Source: Diabrotica undecimpunctata (lineage: Eukaryota > Arthropoda > Insecta > Coleoptera > Chrysomelidae). From it: a stretch of DNA of 64,000 bases. Numbering within the stretch: position 1 is the stretch's first letter; every line of letters starts with the position of its first letter. Both the position numbers and the translations under genes were made by a program. The notes beneath the pieces are model-generated. The model did not search any database, was not told the origin of the DNA, and saw only the letters and a program-made list of their open reading frames with translations. The DNA is taken from assembly GCF_040954645.1 (NCBI RefSeq), contig NC_092806.1:1984001-2048000 (forward strand). Reading direction: 5' to 3'. Of this stretch, positions 22,455 through 34,878 are shown one piece after another.

Positions 22455-23045
22455 CCCATCTTCTCTTCTTTAAGTGCCCTCTCCGCTACGGAGTTTGGCA
22501 ATCATCATTGCTATTCGTACCTTTAACACTGTTGCTCTAAATAATTGGTTAGATGTGCACTGTAACCAGTCTTTTAAATTGCGCAGCCAAGATATACGTC
22601 GTCTCCCCACGCTTCGTTTGCCCTGAATCTTTCTTTGGATAATTAACTGGAGCAATCGGTACTTTTTCCCTCTCATCACATGACTTCCAACTTTCTTCTC
22701 TTGATGGTGATCAACAGCTCCCATTCTTTATTTATTATTCGAAGAACTACACTATTTGTTATTTTGTCTGTCCAAGGTATTTTTAAAATTCTTCTGTATA
22801 TTGACATTTCGAAGGCCTCTAGTTTATCGGTATTGCTCTTGTTTAAAGTCCAAGTCTCTACTCCTTACAGCAGTATCGAGAAGATGTAGCATCTAGCCAA
22901 TCTTATTTTCAGGTTTAAGTTAATATCATGACTTCCCAGAATGTCCTTCATATGAACAAAAGCAGTTCGAGCATTTCCAATTCTGGTTTTTATTTCTTCT
23001 GTGATGTCATTGTTGTTATTAACGCTTGTTTCCAAATATTTGTGC
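22455..23045 (-). pseudogene. LINE ORF2 C-terminus, same family as 17133-18655
   Basis: Minus-strand reading: 'EIKTRIGNARTAFVHMKDIL', 'LNLKIRLARCYIFSILL', 'GVETWTL', 'LEAFEMSIYRRILKIPWTD', 'LLQLIIQRKIQGKRSVGRRR', 'ISWLRNLKDW' and the ending 'IAMMIAKLRSGEGT' followed by a stop. It begins abruptly after 'KYLETSV', so the copy is 5'-truncated just behind the RT palm. It truncates the piggyBac relic. A few stops ('L*GVETW', 'EVM**') show decay. Confidence 0.88.
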
Positions 23046-26000
23046 TTATACAGCCCATACTAAATAGTTAATTGGGAAAGCAGAATAGGTAAAAAAAGGA
23101 TATTGTGAAACCGAAATGTATAATTGATTACAACTGTGCAAAGTAAGGCGTAGACTATTCTGACCAGATGTCATTTTACCATACAGCGCTACGTCGTACG
23201 TATTGAATTGAATTCGGTATGAGGCTTCGAAGTGGCTTAAAAATAAAAATTGGTCTAATTGAGTTTTATACCATTTCCAAGAATTAGTTACTTTAACCTC
23301 TTTTCTTTGAAATACCTTATAAAGCCAAGATTGATTGTATGTCATCTTCGTCGCCAGATTCTATCTCTTTGTTTATAAAGTAGCTATGAATTTTTCTAAA
23401 GAAAGGACTAGCTTCGTTTCTTATTATGGTAGAACTGTGTTTTGTTATTGTGGAGAATACATAAATATATAAGAAAAAATATTTTTCCCGGGTAATAGCA
23501 AAAAAATTTATTTCAATTGTTCATAAGCACAAAATTGCAATTATTTTGCAATCCAGTTTTGTAATATTCGAAATGTTTTTTTTGCGCTTTTTTTTTAATT
23601 TTGTAGTGTCCGTAGAATCATAGTTTACAAATTAAAACATTGTTTTTAAGATAAAACTTTTTATTAAACAACTTTTAAACTGATCGATAAACCACTGTTT
23701 ACATTTTTATCACTACAAAATTTATTTTTCAACTTAATATCAAGGCTGTAGGTTTATTTTTACAATTGTCAAAAAAACCAAGAATTGTTTGATTTTTACA
23801 GTTTTCTAAGCAACGAATTAGTAAATTATTATTTATAAATCGCCATTCGAAAATATATCCATATATTATAAAACAAAAAATAAGAAGAAGTCTTCTATTC
23901 TACCTTTGACATGAAGTTTTGACTTTTTGTGTAATGAAGACCCTTTTGTGTAATGTTTTTATTTAAAATTTTTAATTGTTTTTTTTTTAACATATTAATG
24001 ACAATGTTTTTCACTACTAGGTTTAATTAAACATTTTCAATGTAAGTTTTAGATGTTAGCTTTCACTGCTTGTACTAAATAAGTTTTACATTTAGGTTCT
24101 GATGAAACTGACTGCCGATCACCGAAAATTTCACATTTCGAATAAGGTTCTTCACCAAACTGGCTTATACTATCTTAAGATGGTATATTCAGTATTTGTC
24201 AGCCTATATTTAAGAATTATTAAATAAAATCAAAAATATCGACGATCACTACGAAAATATTATGACTAGAAATAGCTTAAAAGAGACGAAGAGGAAATTT
24301 CAAGAGAAAACAACCGTTAATTGTATACAACCAAACCAAAAATGTGTCGCTTAATTAAGAAATTTAATATGAACATGAGACAAAAAGAATTTATTTTCCT
24401 ACCAACGTCTCATTATATATTTGTTACAAAGGTGTTCCCGAGAAGTTAATTAAAGCAAACTGATATTGTCATAATAAAGGTGTATTATCTCTTTGAATAT
24501 TTAGTATCAACAAAGAGCATGAAATAAGAAAGTCTTAGCGACTGATAATATATATTTTGCCTTAATTAAAATAAAATGTGAATTTGCAAAATTGGTTAGG
24601 ATACAATCATAAACTTTAAAACTCCAATATTAGATACTTAATTAATAAATGAAGTTTATTTTAAGAGAGAATTTGTCAATAATAAAAATAATAATATTCT
24701 TTATTAAAAAAAATATTCAAAAAGTAATCTAATGATAAAAACTTGATAATAAATAATTTGCGTTAACTAATTGTTGCTTTCGAAAATTTTGTCAATGAAA
24801 CTCTACAGATAGTCTTCTTTTTTTGCCAGTTCTTTAAAAATACTCTTAAACAGTGTCTAAACTCCATTCGCTTAGCTCGGGCATATTTTGATAGATTCAT
24901 TGTCGGAAACCTAGAACACAACAATTCCTACTTCTCAGTATTAATAGCTCAAGTATCCTACTATTGCAGACTTCTTTCTTTAAAAAAAGAAGAATTATTC
25001 TAAATAGTGGAAGTGTATACTAAACTCATCAAATTTTGGGTAGTATATATTTAAAAAATATATTTTAGTCGTTATAATTTAACATAACCATTTATTATAT
25101 GGTGCAGATAAATAAATATTAATTGTCGGTAATTCGCAAAATTCTATTTTATTTACTATTTAGTTTGTTTACTATTAATATTGACTGTGAGTACGTGTGC
25201 TTGGTTGTATAGTAATTTCCAGCCACTTTTAGTCTGTCAAAAAGTAACTAACTTCGCAAAAAAATAATTACTAAATGCACTAGATAGTTCGGACTGGGAA
25301 TGCCGAACCGAGTTTATCAAGTAAAATAATATTCTTAACAAATTATAAAAAAAAGTAAAAAAATTACCTGGTTTACAAAACTATTTAAAGAAAATTTAAA
25401 TTGTTTTTGGTTTCACTTCCATATTATTTGTTTATTTTAGTTTGGAGACGATTACCATAAACATACTTGTTATATCCTAGGACATAATAAACAGGCGTTA
25501 TGGCATCTAATGCCCTGTTGTACAAGAAAAAAAAAGCGATTGTTATAGAACGAAGATTTCTTTATTTTAAGCAATTTTGAGAGAAGAATATATTATAGAA
25601 CTAACATTTTTTATCATTAACAATGTTTATAATATTAAAAGTACAATTTGTTTAATAACTGAATGTAAATAAATGACACAAATATATAACTGAATACAAA
25701 TCCTACTGACAACTGCATAATATAATTAACAAACGTCAAAATATCAACAATTGTCATAGACTACTCGAAACAAGTAAAAACGCCTCAATTTTAGTTTTTA
25801 TATTATCTGAACTGATCATCGAGCAACATCCATCCCTTGGGCCAAAGGTCCTCTGGCCGGATTATGTTGTTCTTTGGGTGTAATCATCTGAATAATACCT
25901 TTAGTGGATAATTAACTATTATTTACGAATAGATTTACGATTGTGCTCTTTTTGTTATTAAAGATCCATATTGTAATTTATGTCAACGGTACGTTGTATA

Positions 26001-26470
26001 TTCTATAGCAAAATTTCTCCAAAACGGGCTCTGTAGTAAATGAAATAAAAAATAATTGTCTTGTTGAAATGGGGCAGCTTAATTAAAGATTTTTAAAAAT
26101 ACTGGTTACATAGCGCATTAGATTCATAAAAAAAGAAGCAGAAAAAAGGTTGTATTGGATGAGGCTGTATAAAAAGAACTAAAAATACAGTTGTATTCCT
26201 GTGTAATTCAAATACTTTAAGATTGCGTTGCTTCTGTAGTGATCTTTTCTTAAGTTTGTTTTGCATATTGTGATTTGGCTACATCATACTGATAAAAACC
26301 AATATGTAATAAATAGGTGTGTAAGTAGGTATTTATTTATATTTTATTCTCTTATTTATTATCTTTACATTAGGTCTGTGGATTATAGATCTATCAATTG
26401 GATTAAAATTAAATCTTTCTTTTGTTCTTAGACGTAACATTTTGGACTACACAGTTACGAATACAATTCA
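23046..26470. other. 3.4 kb without recognisable genes
   Basis: AT-rich sequence with no coding frame, tandem array or paired termini that I can support. A short GC-richer patch at about 25810-25875 (CCCTTGGGCCAAAGGTCCTC) stands out but matches nothing I know. Confidence 0.4.
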
Positions 26471-26886
26471 GGCCACCAGAACCAGAGTGGCCCAAGAGAT
26501 AGAAATCAAAACTAGAGATGTGGGCCAAAATAGTTTAGTGCAATTTTTGAGTTAATGTAGAAAATTAAGTAAATATTGAACACATTGCTTAGTTCGCAGC
26601 ATAATAATTTAAAAATTACTAAGATTGTAATGGGCTATAGCCTGATGCTAATTTTTTTGATTTGTATTTGTAATTTTTTTTAACAGTTGGGCCACTTTGG
26701 CATTGACTGTTTAAGACAAGCATGTCAATAAAAGTCAGAATAATAGGCCATCGGGTATGAAAACAACCCATCTTATAAAGATAAATGTAATATACCAGAA
26801 ATAAATGTAATATATTAGTGATAATGACTTTTATTAAACTGAAAAATTACAAATTAAAACTTATTGCTAGTGTAAACAACATACCT

Positions 26887-27622
26887 TGTTTTTACTTTGT
26901 GATGGGTAGCTCTTTCGGGGCAACAGACTCAGTAAAACAGAGGGTTGAAATAAAAATAAATCTATTAATTTAGTATATATACAATAAATAAAAATAAAAA
27001 GGAATTCTACGTGGTATACTTATACTATGAATAAAACTAAAATGAATTCTACGTCCCCGTCTGAATCCCGCGATGAATGAAGTCCTCCGCGAACGTCTAT
27101 AAAAGAAAAGAAACTAATTATTACTAATAAGAAATGAAATGGGGGAAATCGATCGCGCGCAGATTTATACTCGCTTTCGCTTCAATTCAGCGAAAGCTCC
27201 GAATACACTCGCAAACAAAATATTTAGCTGCGCAGACCCATGGCAATGTTCAATACACAATACCGATGGGTTCCGCTTGGCTAAGGACAGAGTATGATCC
27301 TCAATACGGAAATCTCTCTGTCCCGGTTGGTTCTGTGCAGATCCACGGTAATGCTCAATACGCAATACCGATGGGTTCCGCTTGGTTAGGGACAGAGTAC
27401 GATCCTCAATACGGAAATCTCTCTGTCCAGGTTGGCTCGTAGGTTCACTACACCAGCGAGTCAGGGAGCCTAGAGCGCTAGCTACAAGAGTGTCTAATTC
27501 CGCTATTCACACGCCTTAAATAGCCGTTCTGAATCCCACTTCGCCGTCACGTTGTAGAAGTGGATGCGCAAATATTGACACTCCCACGGTTCGAACTGTT
27601 AAACGATCAGAGCATCGTTACA
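26887..27622 (-). repeat. Probable solo LTR with internal tandem repeat
   Basis: On the minus strand it begins TGTAACGATGCTCTGATCG and ends 'AGTAAAAACA', so TG...CA ends. It contains promoter-like TATTTAAG (near 27518) and TATAAATC words. It is more GC-rich than its surroundings. It lies inside the DUF7869-type element, between its left end and the gene. A matching target duplication was not found (ACCT versus AAGT), so solo-LTR status is an inference. Confidence 0.55.
27233..27442. repeat. Two tandem copies of a 105-bp unit
   Basis: The block from CCCATGGCAATGTTCAATAC to the next CCACGGTAATGCTCAATACG repeats at a period of 105 bp. Because 105 is divisible by three, an open frame runs through it (27134-27442), but I take it as LTR sequence, not a gene. 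Such duplications are common in U3 enhancer regions. Confidence 0.85.
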
Positions 27623-27746
27623 AAGTTGTAATCAAACTTACACTTTTATTGTTTTTAAATGTTTTCATTATACACTACTCCATTGAAAAATTGCTCATTG
27701 CTCCGTCTAATTTATTTCTTGCAGTGTTAGAGTCTGCTAATTGGTG

Positions 27747-29886
27747 TTATAATTGAAGATAGATAGGCGGAACATATTTTAGTGAACACAGAAGGTCTTT
27801 CTTTATTTTAACGGTTGATTTTTCTTCCATCCAGATAGAGTGTTTCGAGCTCTAGGTTAGCAACATCTTAAGAATTCCGTTTCCCGAAGTTAACTCCAGT
27901 ACAAAGGACTTCTGGATTATTCGAATATTTAAAAATACATAAAGAATGGATGCATCCTACTATACAGCACACACTGCATTTTTAACCACACTACTTAGAC
28001 CTATCAACGCTTATCTTTCTGTTCGTGATGTTACTTTCTAAGGCTTTCTTTGATATGAAATCGACTCGTTTCATCTGTACTACCTTAGATGGATTCTTTT
28101 TTCTCGCTGCTGTTATCACGGTGTTCCAATGCTCCGGAATGTATATGTTTGAAACATACCTCTTCAGCTTTTCTATCAAGTCGAAAGCTCGGTCACAAGA
28201 TGAGCAAGAATGGCCGCTCACTGTAAATCTGTGATCAATCTGTTTCACAGTATAAGCTGGATTTGATACAATGTACATACACAACACCGCAGTTTTTATA
28301 TTGCAGTTCTGACCGCCACATTGGTCTGAGTACATTATTAGTTTCCTTGTACGTACATTATCTCTAATAAATTTTAATAAGCATGAAGCTATTTCCTATG
28401 ACCCTCTGGATGCAGTCGATTCATCCCAAATGTATATAAAAATGTCATCGGTAACAGCATTGTGAATCCCTAAACAGTAAGTTCATAACTGCCGTTTATA
28501 ATAGCATATTCCAGTTGAAATTACCGGAGTTGGAAGAGTCTTCATCAGATCAAATATAATTACTCTGGTGTCATTGTTTTCTTTTGCATACTGTATATCA
28601 ACTTTTATATTATTCATAGCACTTTCCGCTTTTCTTAAATAAATCTCCTTGGCAGTAGTAAGTTCGGCCTTCTTGGAATGTTCTATTTTCACAAGCATCT
28701 ATTTTTATTTTGAAATTATCGCATTTCTTATTATGAATCTGTTATAAGAGCAATGATAAGTTGAACTTCTGAGTGAATATTTTTTCAAAGATGTATTTAG
28801 AAACAGGTTCGCTGACTTTCTTTTTATATTCGGAAAACATTATTGTCAAATTCAAATCAGGTGGCAAATACTGTCTTGTCTCACTTTTGTGTCTGGTGTA
28901 ATGTTAATCGTTTTTTTGGAAAACTATTAATGAACTCCTTTACCTCATGTTCTTTCAGCTCAGGGATTTTGTTTATTGGGAATGTTTACCTCGCTTGTCA
29001 ATAAGGGATGTATCACCAACTGATTTATTTTTCAAAACACTTGTGAGACTGATACTTGAAGGACATGTTTGAAAAATGACGTGAAAACACGAATTTGTTT
29101 TCCGTTCAGTCTTAAAAATTCTCTCGGCTTTGTTGTGGCATCGTTTGCATTTTTTTGACATGATCTTGCTTTAATTACGACATTTACGAGTGAGCACAGG
29201 TATAAGCTTTGCAAATTGAAATTTGATAATCAATAAAATTTGGAAAATAGTAGTTTTTGTCTTTCAGGGTCGATCTTCTCGTGGCATTTTTTTCAGGGAC
29301 ATCGATATTGTGTATTTATCGTTTTAGCGAGAACGATAACGCCTTTAGTGTTAGTGTATTCCTCACCTTTAGCTTGTCTACACAAACTACGTCGTTTTTT
29401 CTCACAGTTTTTTTCCTACGTATTTTCCTTGCGAATGCGTTTTCTTGTAGTCTTTGTAGAAACTGACGACTGGTCTTCTTCAATAGACCAATCTTCAAGA
29501 ATATTTTGCAAATTTGGTGAAGAGCTCCTGCTGCAATGATCTGGAACATACTCAGAACCTAAATCCTGATAGGGCTCCTCTGGGCTTGATCCAAGTATAT
29601 TTCGTAATTAATTTTCGATGTAATCAGTAGTTTCAGCCCCACTCACTCCATCATGTGCAGTTGCTACTGCTCCAGAAACATCTGCAGCAAACAAACATAA
29701 TAATAATTACTATTTATGTAAGATGTAAGCTTTAAAAAAATTAAAAAAGTACAATTAATGTTTTTTTGTAGGTTATGTTAACATAACAAAGGTTATAACA
29801 GTTGAATTGTTGGTTAAATAACAGAGAAACTAACATTTTACGTTACATGCGGTGCCTTCCGCTGCTTCTTCCTCATTTTTATTCAT
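27747..29886 (-). pseudogene. DUF7869-family gene, copy 2, spliced, near full length but broken
   Basis: Exon 1 (29886-29847) encodes 'MNKNEEEAAEGTA'; GTAACG donor and a GCTGCAG acceptor bound a 165-bp intron (29682-29846) and the join keeps the frame. Exon 2 continues 'VSGAVATAHDGVSGAE', 'YQDLGSEYVPDH', then 'EYTNTKGVIVLAKTINTQY', a Cys-rich 'CP.KKCHEKI', 'PPDLNLTIMFSEYKKKV', the core 'IIFDLMKTLPTPVISTGICY', 'YKRQL', 'AVTDDIFIYIWDESTASRGS', 'MYSDQCGGQNCNIKTAVLCM', 'RFTVSGHSCSSCDRAF' and the end 'KKDLLCSLKYVPPIYLQL'. The FDL, WDE and SDQCGGQN acids look like an RNase H-fold metal site; that role is my inference. Several stops and frameshifts. Confidence 0.78.
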
Positions 29887-30195
29887 GTTTTTATTGATTT
29901 TTTAATTAAAACACTGTTATAAAATGAGAAACACGCAAATAACCTCTCAATAATAACCACAATGACAGTTAAGCGGTGCCAATGCCAAAGTGGCCCAAGT
30001 CACCTGGGTCACTATGATTTTTAAAATAGAGTATAAAATTACAATGCCAAAACAATACTAGTGTCGCCATCTGTTATTCTCGGAGAAAACTAATCTTGGG
30101 CCACTGTGGCTTTAAAAATATTATTTCACATCGTTTTTTGTGATAAAGTCTAAATATAAAAAAATGTCACTTGGGCCACTTTGATTCTGGGGGCC

Positions 30196-31323
30196 TTAAT
30201 TTTCGCTAAAGGTATTTTGATGATAATAGCCTTGTATTCTTATTAGCTTTAAGCACTTCGTAGGAAATTTAGTAATGGTGGTAACGTCGTGTATGGGTCG
30301 TACTCATAAATTTGTGTTTTTTTTTGTTAGTTGGTTGGCTGCTGTCGCTCAAAATGTAGCTTCTAAATAATTTTAAACTGTCGTTCTCTGTAAAGTGTTT
30401 GTTTTGTGTAAATGTATTATTTATTGTGTATAGCTTGACCTTTTACTTCACTAATATTTAACGACGCGCTGGATAGAGAGAATATACTTTTGGCGAAATG
30501 CCCCTGAAGATGCTCTGAGAGCAAAAGTACTTGAGCAAGAATTAATAAAAAACTGTGCTTGATGTCTATCTTTTATATAAGTAAAGTTTAAACTGTATGT
30601 TTATAAATGAATATACATATATTTTTTAAATTCTAAACAAATTTGTGTTTGCAAACTTAGGTATATACTGGTGAATCTTGTTTCAGATTTTGATTAAGGT
30701 ATTTTTGGACTAAGAATTGGACTAGATTGTTACTTTACTTTTATTGTTTTAAACAATGTTCTTGTGCCAACACTAAACGACTAAGAGGTACCTTAGAGCA
30801 CCTGTCATATACCTGAATTATGTCCGTATTTTTAGATATAAAATTATAATTCAAGCTTAAAAAACTTACTAAAAATATTACGTTTATAGTTTAATCCGGA
30901 TTTTAAAAAGGAGAAGCTCATAAAATAAAATTTATTTACTTATGGATTTACATCACTGGTATTTACATAAAATTTTTTCCTTTTTATTATTAATATTCAT
31001 GCAAATTTCTAAATCTGATATGACCCATAAACCATTTCATTCCCGGTGCACAAAGCATTCCAATATAGAAACTTTGTTTCAGTTTTAATTTACGAAGCTT
31101 GCAATAAATTCCGTTGCGATGCTCCAGGTAAAATCCACAACGAAGAGTAAGATACTTACTCCGCAAATATATAAGTTACTCAACGTGCATGCAAGTGAGC
31201 GCTTTAACGGCTTTTGCGACAAAGCTGCAGATGAGATTTTAAAGGATATCTTAGTGGCAAAAGGAGATATTTTGTGGGATATTAAATTCGAAGCTCACTT
31301 TGTCGTTCGTTTGTAAACTTTAT

Positions 31324-31405
<82 letters not shown>

Positions 31406-32505
31406 TTTAATATAAGAGATATTAATTTTTTTTTAAACTTCTTAATTTGACAATTGAATGAGCATATTGATTGATCTTTTATTTTTTTTTTTCAAAGAGT
31501 TCTGTTGACAGACATAACAGACTTGGAGCTTGTCAAGTGGTCAAGAATTTGAAACTTTAGCTTGACTAAATATAAGGAAATTTTCGAAGATCTCCCTCAT
31601 GTTGGCTTTATCTATGATTTTTAGCATGGAATAATAAGGTTTGGAATTTGCCTTTTTTGTAAGCAAGCAAAACAATTGTTTTATGCCAAACAAATACATA
31701 AAAGATAAGTATCCCGCGGATTAAATATTACACTAGGTCTAGAAAATTTTTTGATTTAATTAATTACTGTGATAAAACACAGCCTACAGAAATGTTTTAT
31801 TAATATTTAAAAATACGTAGTATTAGTAAAAATGATTATTTTTCGGCCACAAGATTATCTTATTTCAAACCTGTAAAAACTACTCTTTTAAATACCATGA
31901 AATATCACGTTAAACAAATGAAATTTCAAATATTGTTTACATTTTTTGCCCCCTTATTTTTTTAAATTAAAAAATAAGCTTCATTAATTTTCCCGGATTT
32001 TACAGCTAGTTTATTGTTACTACATTTTTGTTTTCCTTATTAAACGACTGTATAAAATGTATTTATTCCGCCTGGTAAAATAGCAATTAATTGGGGAAAA
32101 GATAGAATATCAAATTTTCTATTAGGTGTACCAATAGTTCTAAATTCATTTTATCGTTTGTATTCCTACCATGCTTTATTCATAGCCATAAATCCTAAGT
32201 AATGAAAACATTTGTTTTTTATAGGGGTTGTTGGGTCTGCTGATGTATTTAACTGACCGGAAAAATAACATAGGAAGGATTTATTACTACGAGAAATGGA
32301 TGTCGATCAAATTGTGTACTATTATCAATCAACTTTTTAAAACCGATGCCAGATATAGCCGCATATAAATCGTCAAACACCAATTTATTAAAAATTGGTT
32401 AGAGTTTAAGTTGAAAATAAAAATTCATTGACAAATGTGTGTATTTATTGTTTATAAAAGACTACACACTAAATAATTCGGCGTTAAATTACAAAATTGT
32501 AAAGA
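30196..32505. other. Mostly gene-free; microsatellite and a possible ribozyme-like relic
   Basis: Around 30486-30531 the sequence TACTTTTG....CAAAAGTA encloses CTGAAGATGCTCTGAGAGCA, which looks like a degraded hammerhead or Penelope-type terminus (see findings). An open frame of 65 codons at 31119-31316 has no match I recognise. The rest is AT-rich. Confidence 0.35.
31321..31401. repeat. (AT)n microsatellite
   Basis: About 38 TA/AT units with one or two interruptions at the left edge (ATTATTATAT). Confidence 0.97.
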
Positions 32506-34450
32506 TCAGAAGAAAGAATAGATTACAAAGGAAATATTGTGATTAGATTTGTTATGTAAATGTCTATTGGTATGTGTTGGTTTTTTATAAACCGTAATCT
32601 CATATCTAGTACCATTCTTAGAGATTAAAACATCCAGGAAAGGTGGGAAAGGTAATGTGTTATTATATTCTTTTTCCATGGTAAATGTTATTGTCTCTTC
32701 TTTATCTTTTATATTATTTAGGCATGTGTCTAACAACTCTGATCCATGGGACCATATTGAGAATACATCATCTACATATCTCCACCATACTGTGGGTTTT
32801 AAATTTTGTTTAGAAATAATATTTGTTTCAAAATCTTTTATAAATATATCGTCTAATAATGGAGATAAACTAAAGCTTATTGCTAGACCAAAATTTTGTA
32901 TATAGAATCTTTATGTCGAATAGGTCCATATGTCGAAGCAAATGAATCTCCACTTTGTATTAGAAGATTACGCCTCAGTTTTCAGTACGCAAGCAAGCTG
33001 TCAACTAATCCAAACAACTTGGCCTACCCTTACGTTTTCTCCACACATTACCATTCTAATTAAAATCAAAATCCTAATCTTTGACCAACATTTAGCAAAA
33101 GAATTAAGAATTTTCAATTTTCCAGATATTATGTATACCAATATTGATTATGCTCCTCCTTGAACTATACAAATTCCATATTGTAACACAAATCTGTTAA
33201 CTTATACTAAGGACAATACCCCTTTATCTCTTTTTTTCCAATACTTTCACAATACTAAAAATAAATATTCATCCTGTCAACTAGATTATACCGATGCATT
33301 AAAAAAACCCGTATTGGAAACGGTAGGATCCGCCATTGTCACAGAGGATTCTGTGCTCAAGTTTCCACTACCTAAGGACTACTCAATATATTCTGCTGAA
33401 CTTTTTGCGATATTCAAGGCAGTACAACAAACTTTAAATCGACCTGAAGACATGACAGTAATATTCACAGATTCATTAAGTGCACTCCAGGGCATTCAGA
33501 AATATATCCGAATCAACCAATTTTAGAACAAATTAAACAAGACCTTGTGACTCTACAAAATAATCATAAACAACTACATATTGTGTGGATACCATCTCAT
33601 CTGGGGACACCAGGAAATGAGATAGCTGATTAAATGGCCAAAGAAACTTATAAAATGGAGAATTCCGATGATAGAACTAACCAAATTCCTCACTCTGATA
33701 TGAAAAAATGCATCAATGAGTACACAAAAAACTTATGGTTACTAAGATGGCAACTCTTACCAAATAATAAAGGACATATTATACTGACGCACGAACACCT
33801 ACAAAGGAAGGAACCTAGAATATGCTACGCCTGTGACACCAATATAACTGTAGGCCACATTGTTATAGACTGTCCATTATATCAAATAGAAAGACAAGCT
33901 ACTGGACTACCAAGTGATATAAAGAGCTCTTTAGACAGTGCAGATTGTGACAGAATCATTATGTTTTAAAAAAAAATGAAATTGTATAATCAAATATATG
34001 TGATATTTAAAAAAAAATATTCTAAATTATAATGAATTTTGTAAAATTTATATAGTTTATATTTTATATTATTTATTATAATATATTATAGTATATATTG
34101 TACTCCCACTAATAACCTTTCATGATTGATGCGGGTTATTCGCAATAAAAAAGAATCTCATTACTCTTAAATGTTGTCTTGACTATATTCAAATTCTTTT
34201 CTAATGGAGCATTTGTAAATAAACTATTTATGTCAAATTTTACTTAAATATTATTTAAATTAATTTCAATGTTTAATAACTTATTTAAAATATGTTGTGT
34301 ATTTTTTAAAAATGTGTCATTTTTATTTGCAAATGGTTGTATAATATTTAATAAATATTTTGACAGTTCCCTATAAGAAGAATTCATGGTAATATACATA
34401 GGTCTATAAGTTCAATTCATTCTCAATAAAATAGTATCTACATTAAAATG
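32506..34450 (-). pseudogene. Penelope-like element reverse transcriptase, split by a LINE
   Basis: Two minus-strand halves of one RT. The N-terminal half (34450-34170) reads 'SSYRELSKYLLNIIQPFANK', 'FLKNTQHILNKLLNIEINLN' and 'VKFDINSLFTNAPLEKNL', matching the 'SFDVVSLFTNIP' box. The C-terminal half (32905-32506) reads 'FSLSPLLDDIFIKDFE', 'KPTVWWRYVDDVFSIW' (the YVDD catalytic box intact) and 'ITFTMEKEYNN', 'LPFPPFLDVLI', 'YKKPTHTNRHLH'. These are hallmarks of Penelope-like elements rather than LINEs. The middle is occupied by a plus-strand LINE (about 32915-34165). The GIY-YIG endonuclease is not seen. Confidence 0.88.
32915..34165 (+). pseudogene. RNase H-bearing LINE C-terminus inserted in the Penelope-like RT
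   Basis: Plus strand: 'YCNTNLLTYTKDNTPLSLFF', then RNase H with 'LDYTDALKKP' (first Asp), 'SAELFAIFKAVQQTL' (Glu), 'VIFTDSLSALQGI' (Asp), 'HIVWIPSHLGTPGNEIAD' (last Asp, followed by a stop), and the CCHC-type tail 'THEHLQRKEPRICYACD', 'GHIVIDCPLYQIERQ'. The 3' UTR contains CCACTAATAACCTTTCATGA and TTGATGCGGG, ending AATAAAAAAG. That 3' UTR matches those at 13406-13455 and 47643-47690. The RT is missing (5'-truncated). One frameshift at 33525 and one stop at 33631. Confidence 0.87.
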
Positions 34451-34502
34451 TTAAAAGAAAATTGCTTTAGAATAATATTAAAATTAGTAAAAATGTCGAT
34501 AT

Positions 34503-34878
34503 CATCATCATCAGTGGTGTTACAGCTCTTTATGAGCCAAAGCCTTCTTCAGAACAATCCTCCATTCGCCCCTGTCTCTGGCAAGTCTTCTCCATGCTCT
34601 AATTCCGATAGGCTTCAAATCATTTTCTAGGTTGTCTTGGTACCTAAGTCTCGGTCTTCCTCTTCTTCGTTGTCCGATCGGCCCTCTTCGGTCAAAAACT
34701 TTTCTGACTATGGCATCTTCCTCTCGTCTGATTACATGACCTATCCATCTAAGGCGTGCTACCTTAATGAATTTTACAACGTCAGGTTCTCCAAATCTTC
34801 TATACAACTCAAAATTGTAACACCTGCGCCACAAACCTTGTTCTTTTATGCCTCCATATATTCGTCTTAGTCTTATCG
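34503..34878 (-). pseudogene. 5'-truncated LINE with 14-bp target duplication
   Basis: Flanked by AAAAATGTCGATAT (34489-34502 and 34879-34892). The minus strand reads 'RLRRIYGGIKEQGLWRRCYN', 'FELYRRFGEPDVVKFIKVAR', 'LRWIGHVIRREEDAIV' and 'RRRGRPRLRYQDNLENDL' to a stop, the C-terminus of a LINE RT protein, and ends with a short (GAT)n tail. The frame is open for 104 codons, and the target duplication is perfect, so this is one of the younger insertions. Confidence 0.93.

Larger units (their letters stand above)
26471..30195 (-). mobile_element. TIR-bounded element carrying a DUF7869-type gene (copy 2)
   Basis: The left end GGCCACCAGAACCAGAGTGG then CCCAAG (26471-26496) is matched in reverse complement at 30170-30195 with a few mismatches. 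The word GGGCCACTTTGGC and its reverse occur again near both ends: 26686-26704, 29981-29998, 30095-30111. A minus-strand spliced gene fills the middle and a solo LTR (26887-27622) is inserted near the left end. Flanks read TTCA on the left and TTAA on the right, so a 4-bp duplication is possible but not exact. Same architecture as 4920-6939 with a different terminal motif. Confidence 0.75.

Noticed and set aside
24099..24135. CTGATGA followed by GAAA, hammerhead-like
   Set aside because: The intervening bases form no helix II and no helix I partner is present.
27134..27442. 102-codon frame with internal 35-residue repeats
   Set aside because: It follows from a 105-bp tandem duplication in an LTR-like block; nothing else supports coding.
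31119..31316. 65-codon plus-strand frame
   Set aside because: No domain, no context, no repeat boundary; cannot be supported as a gene.
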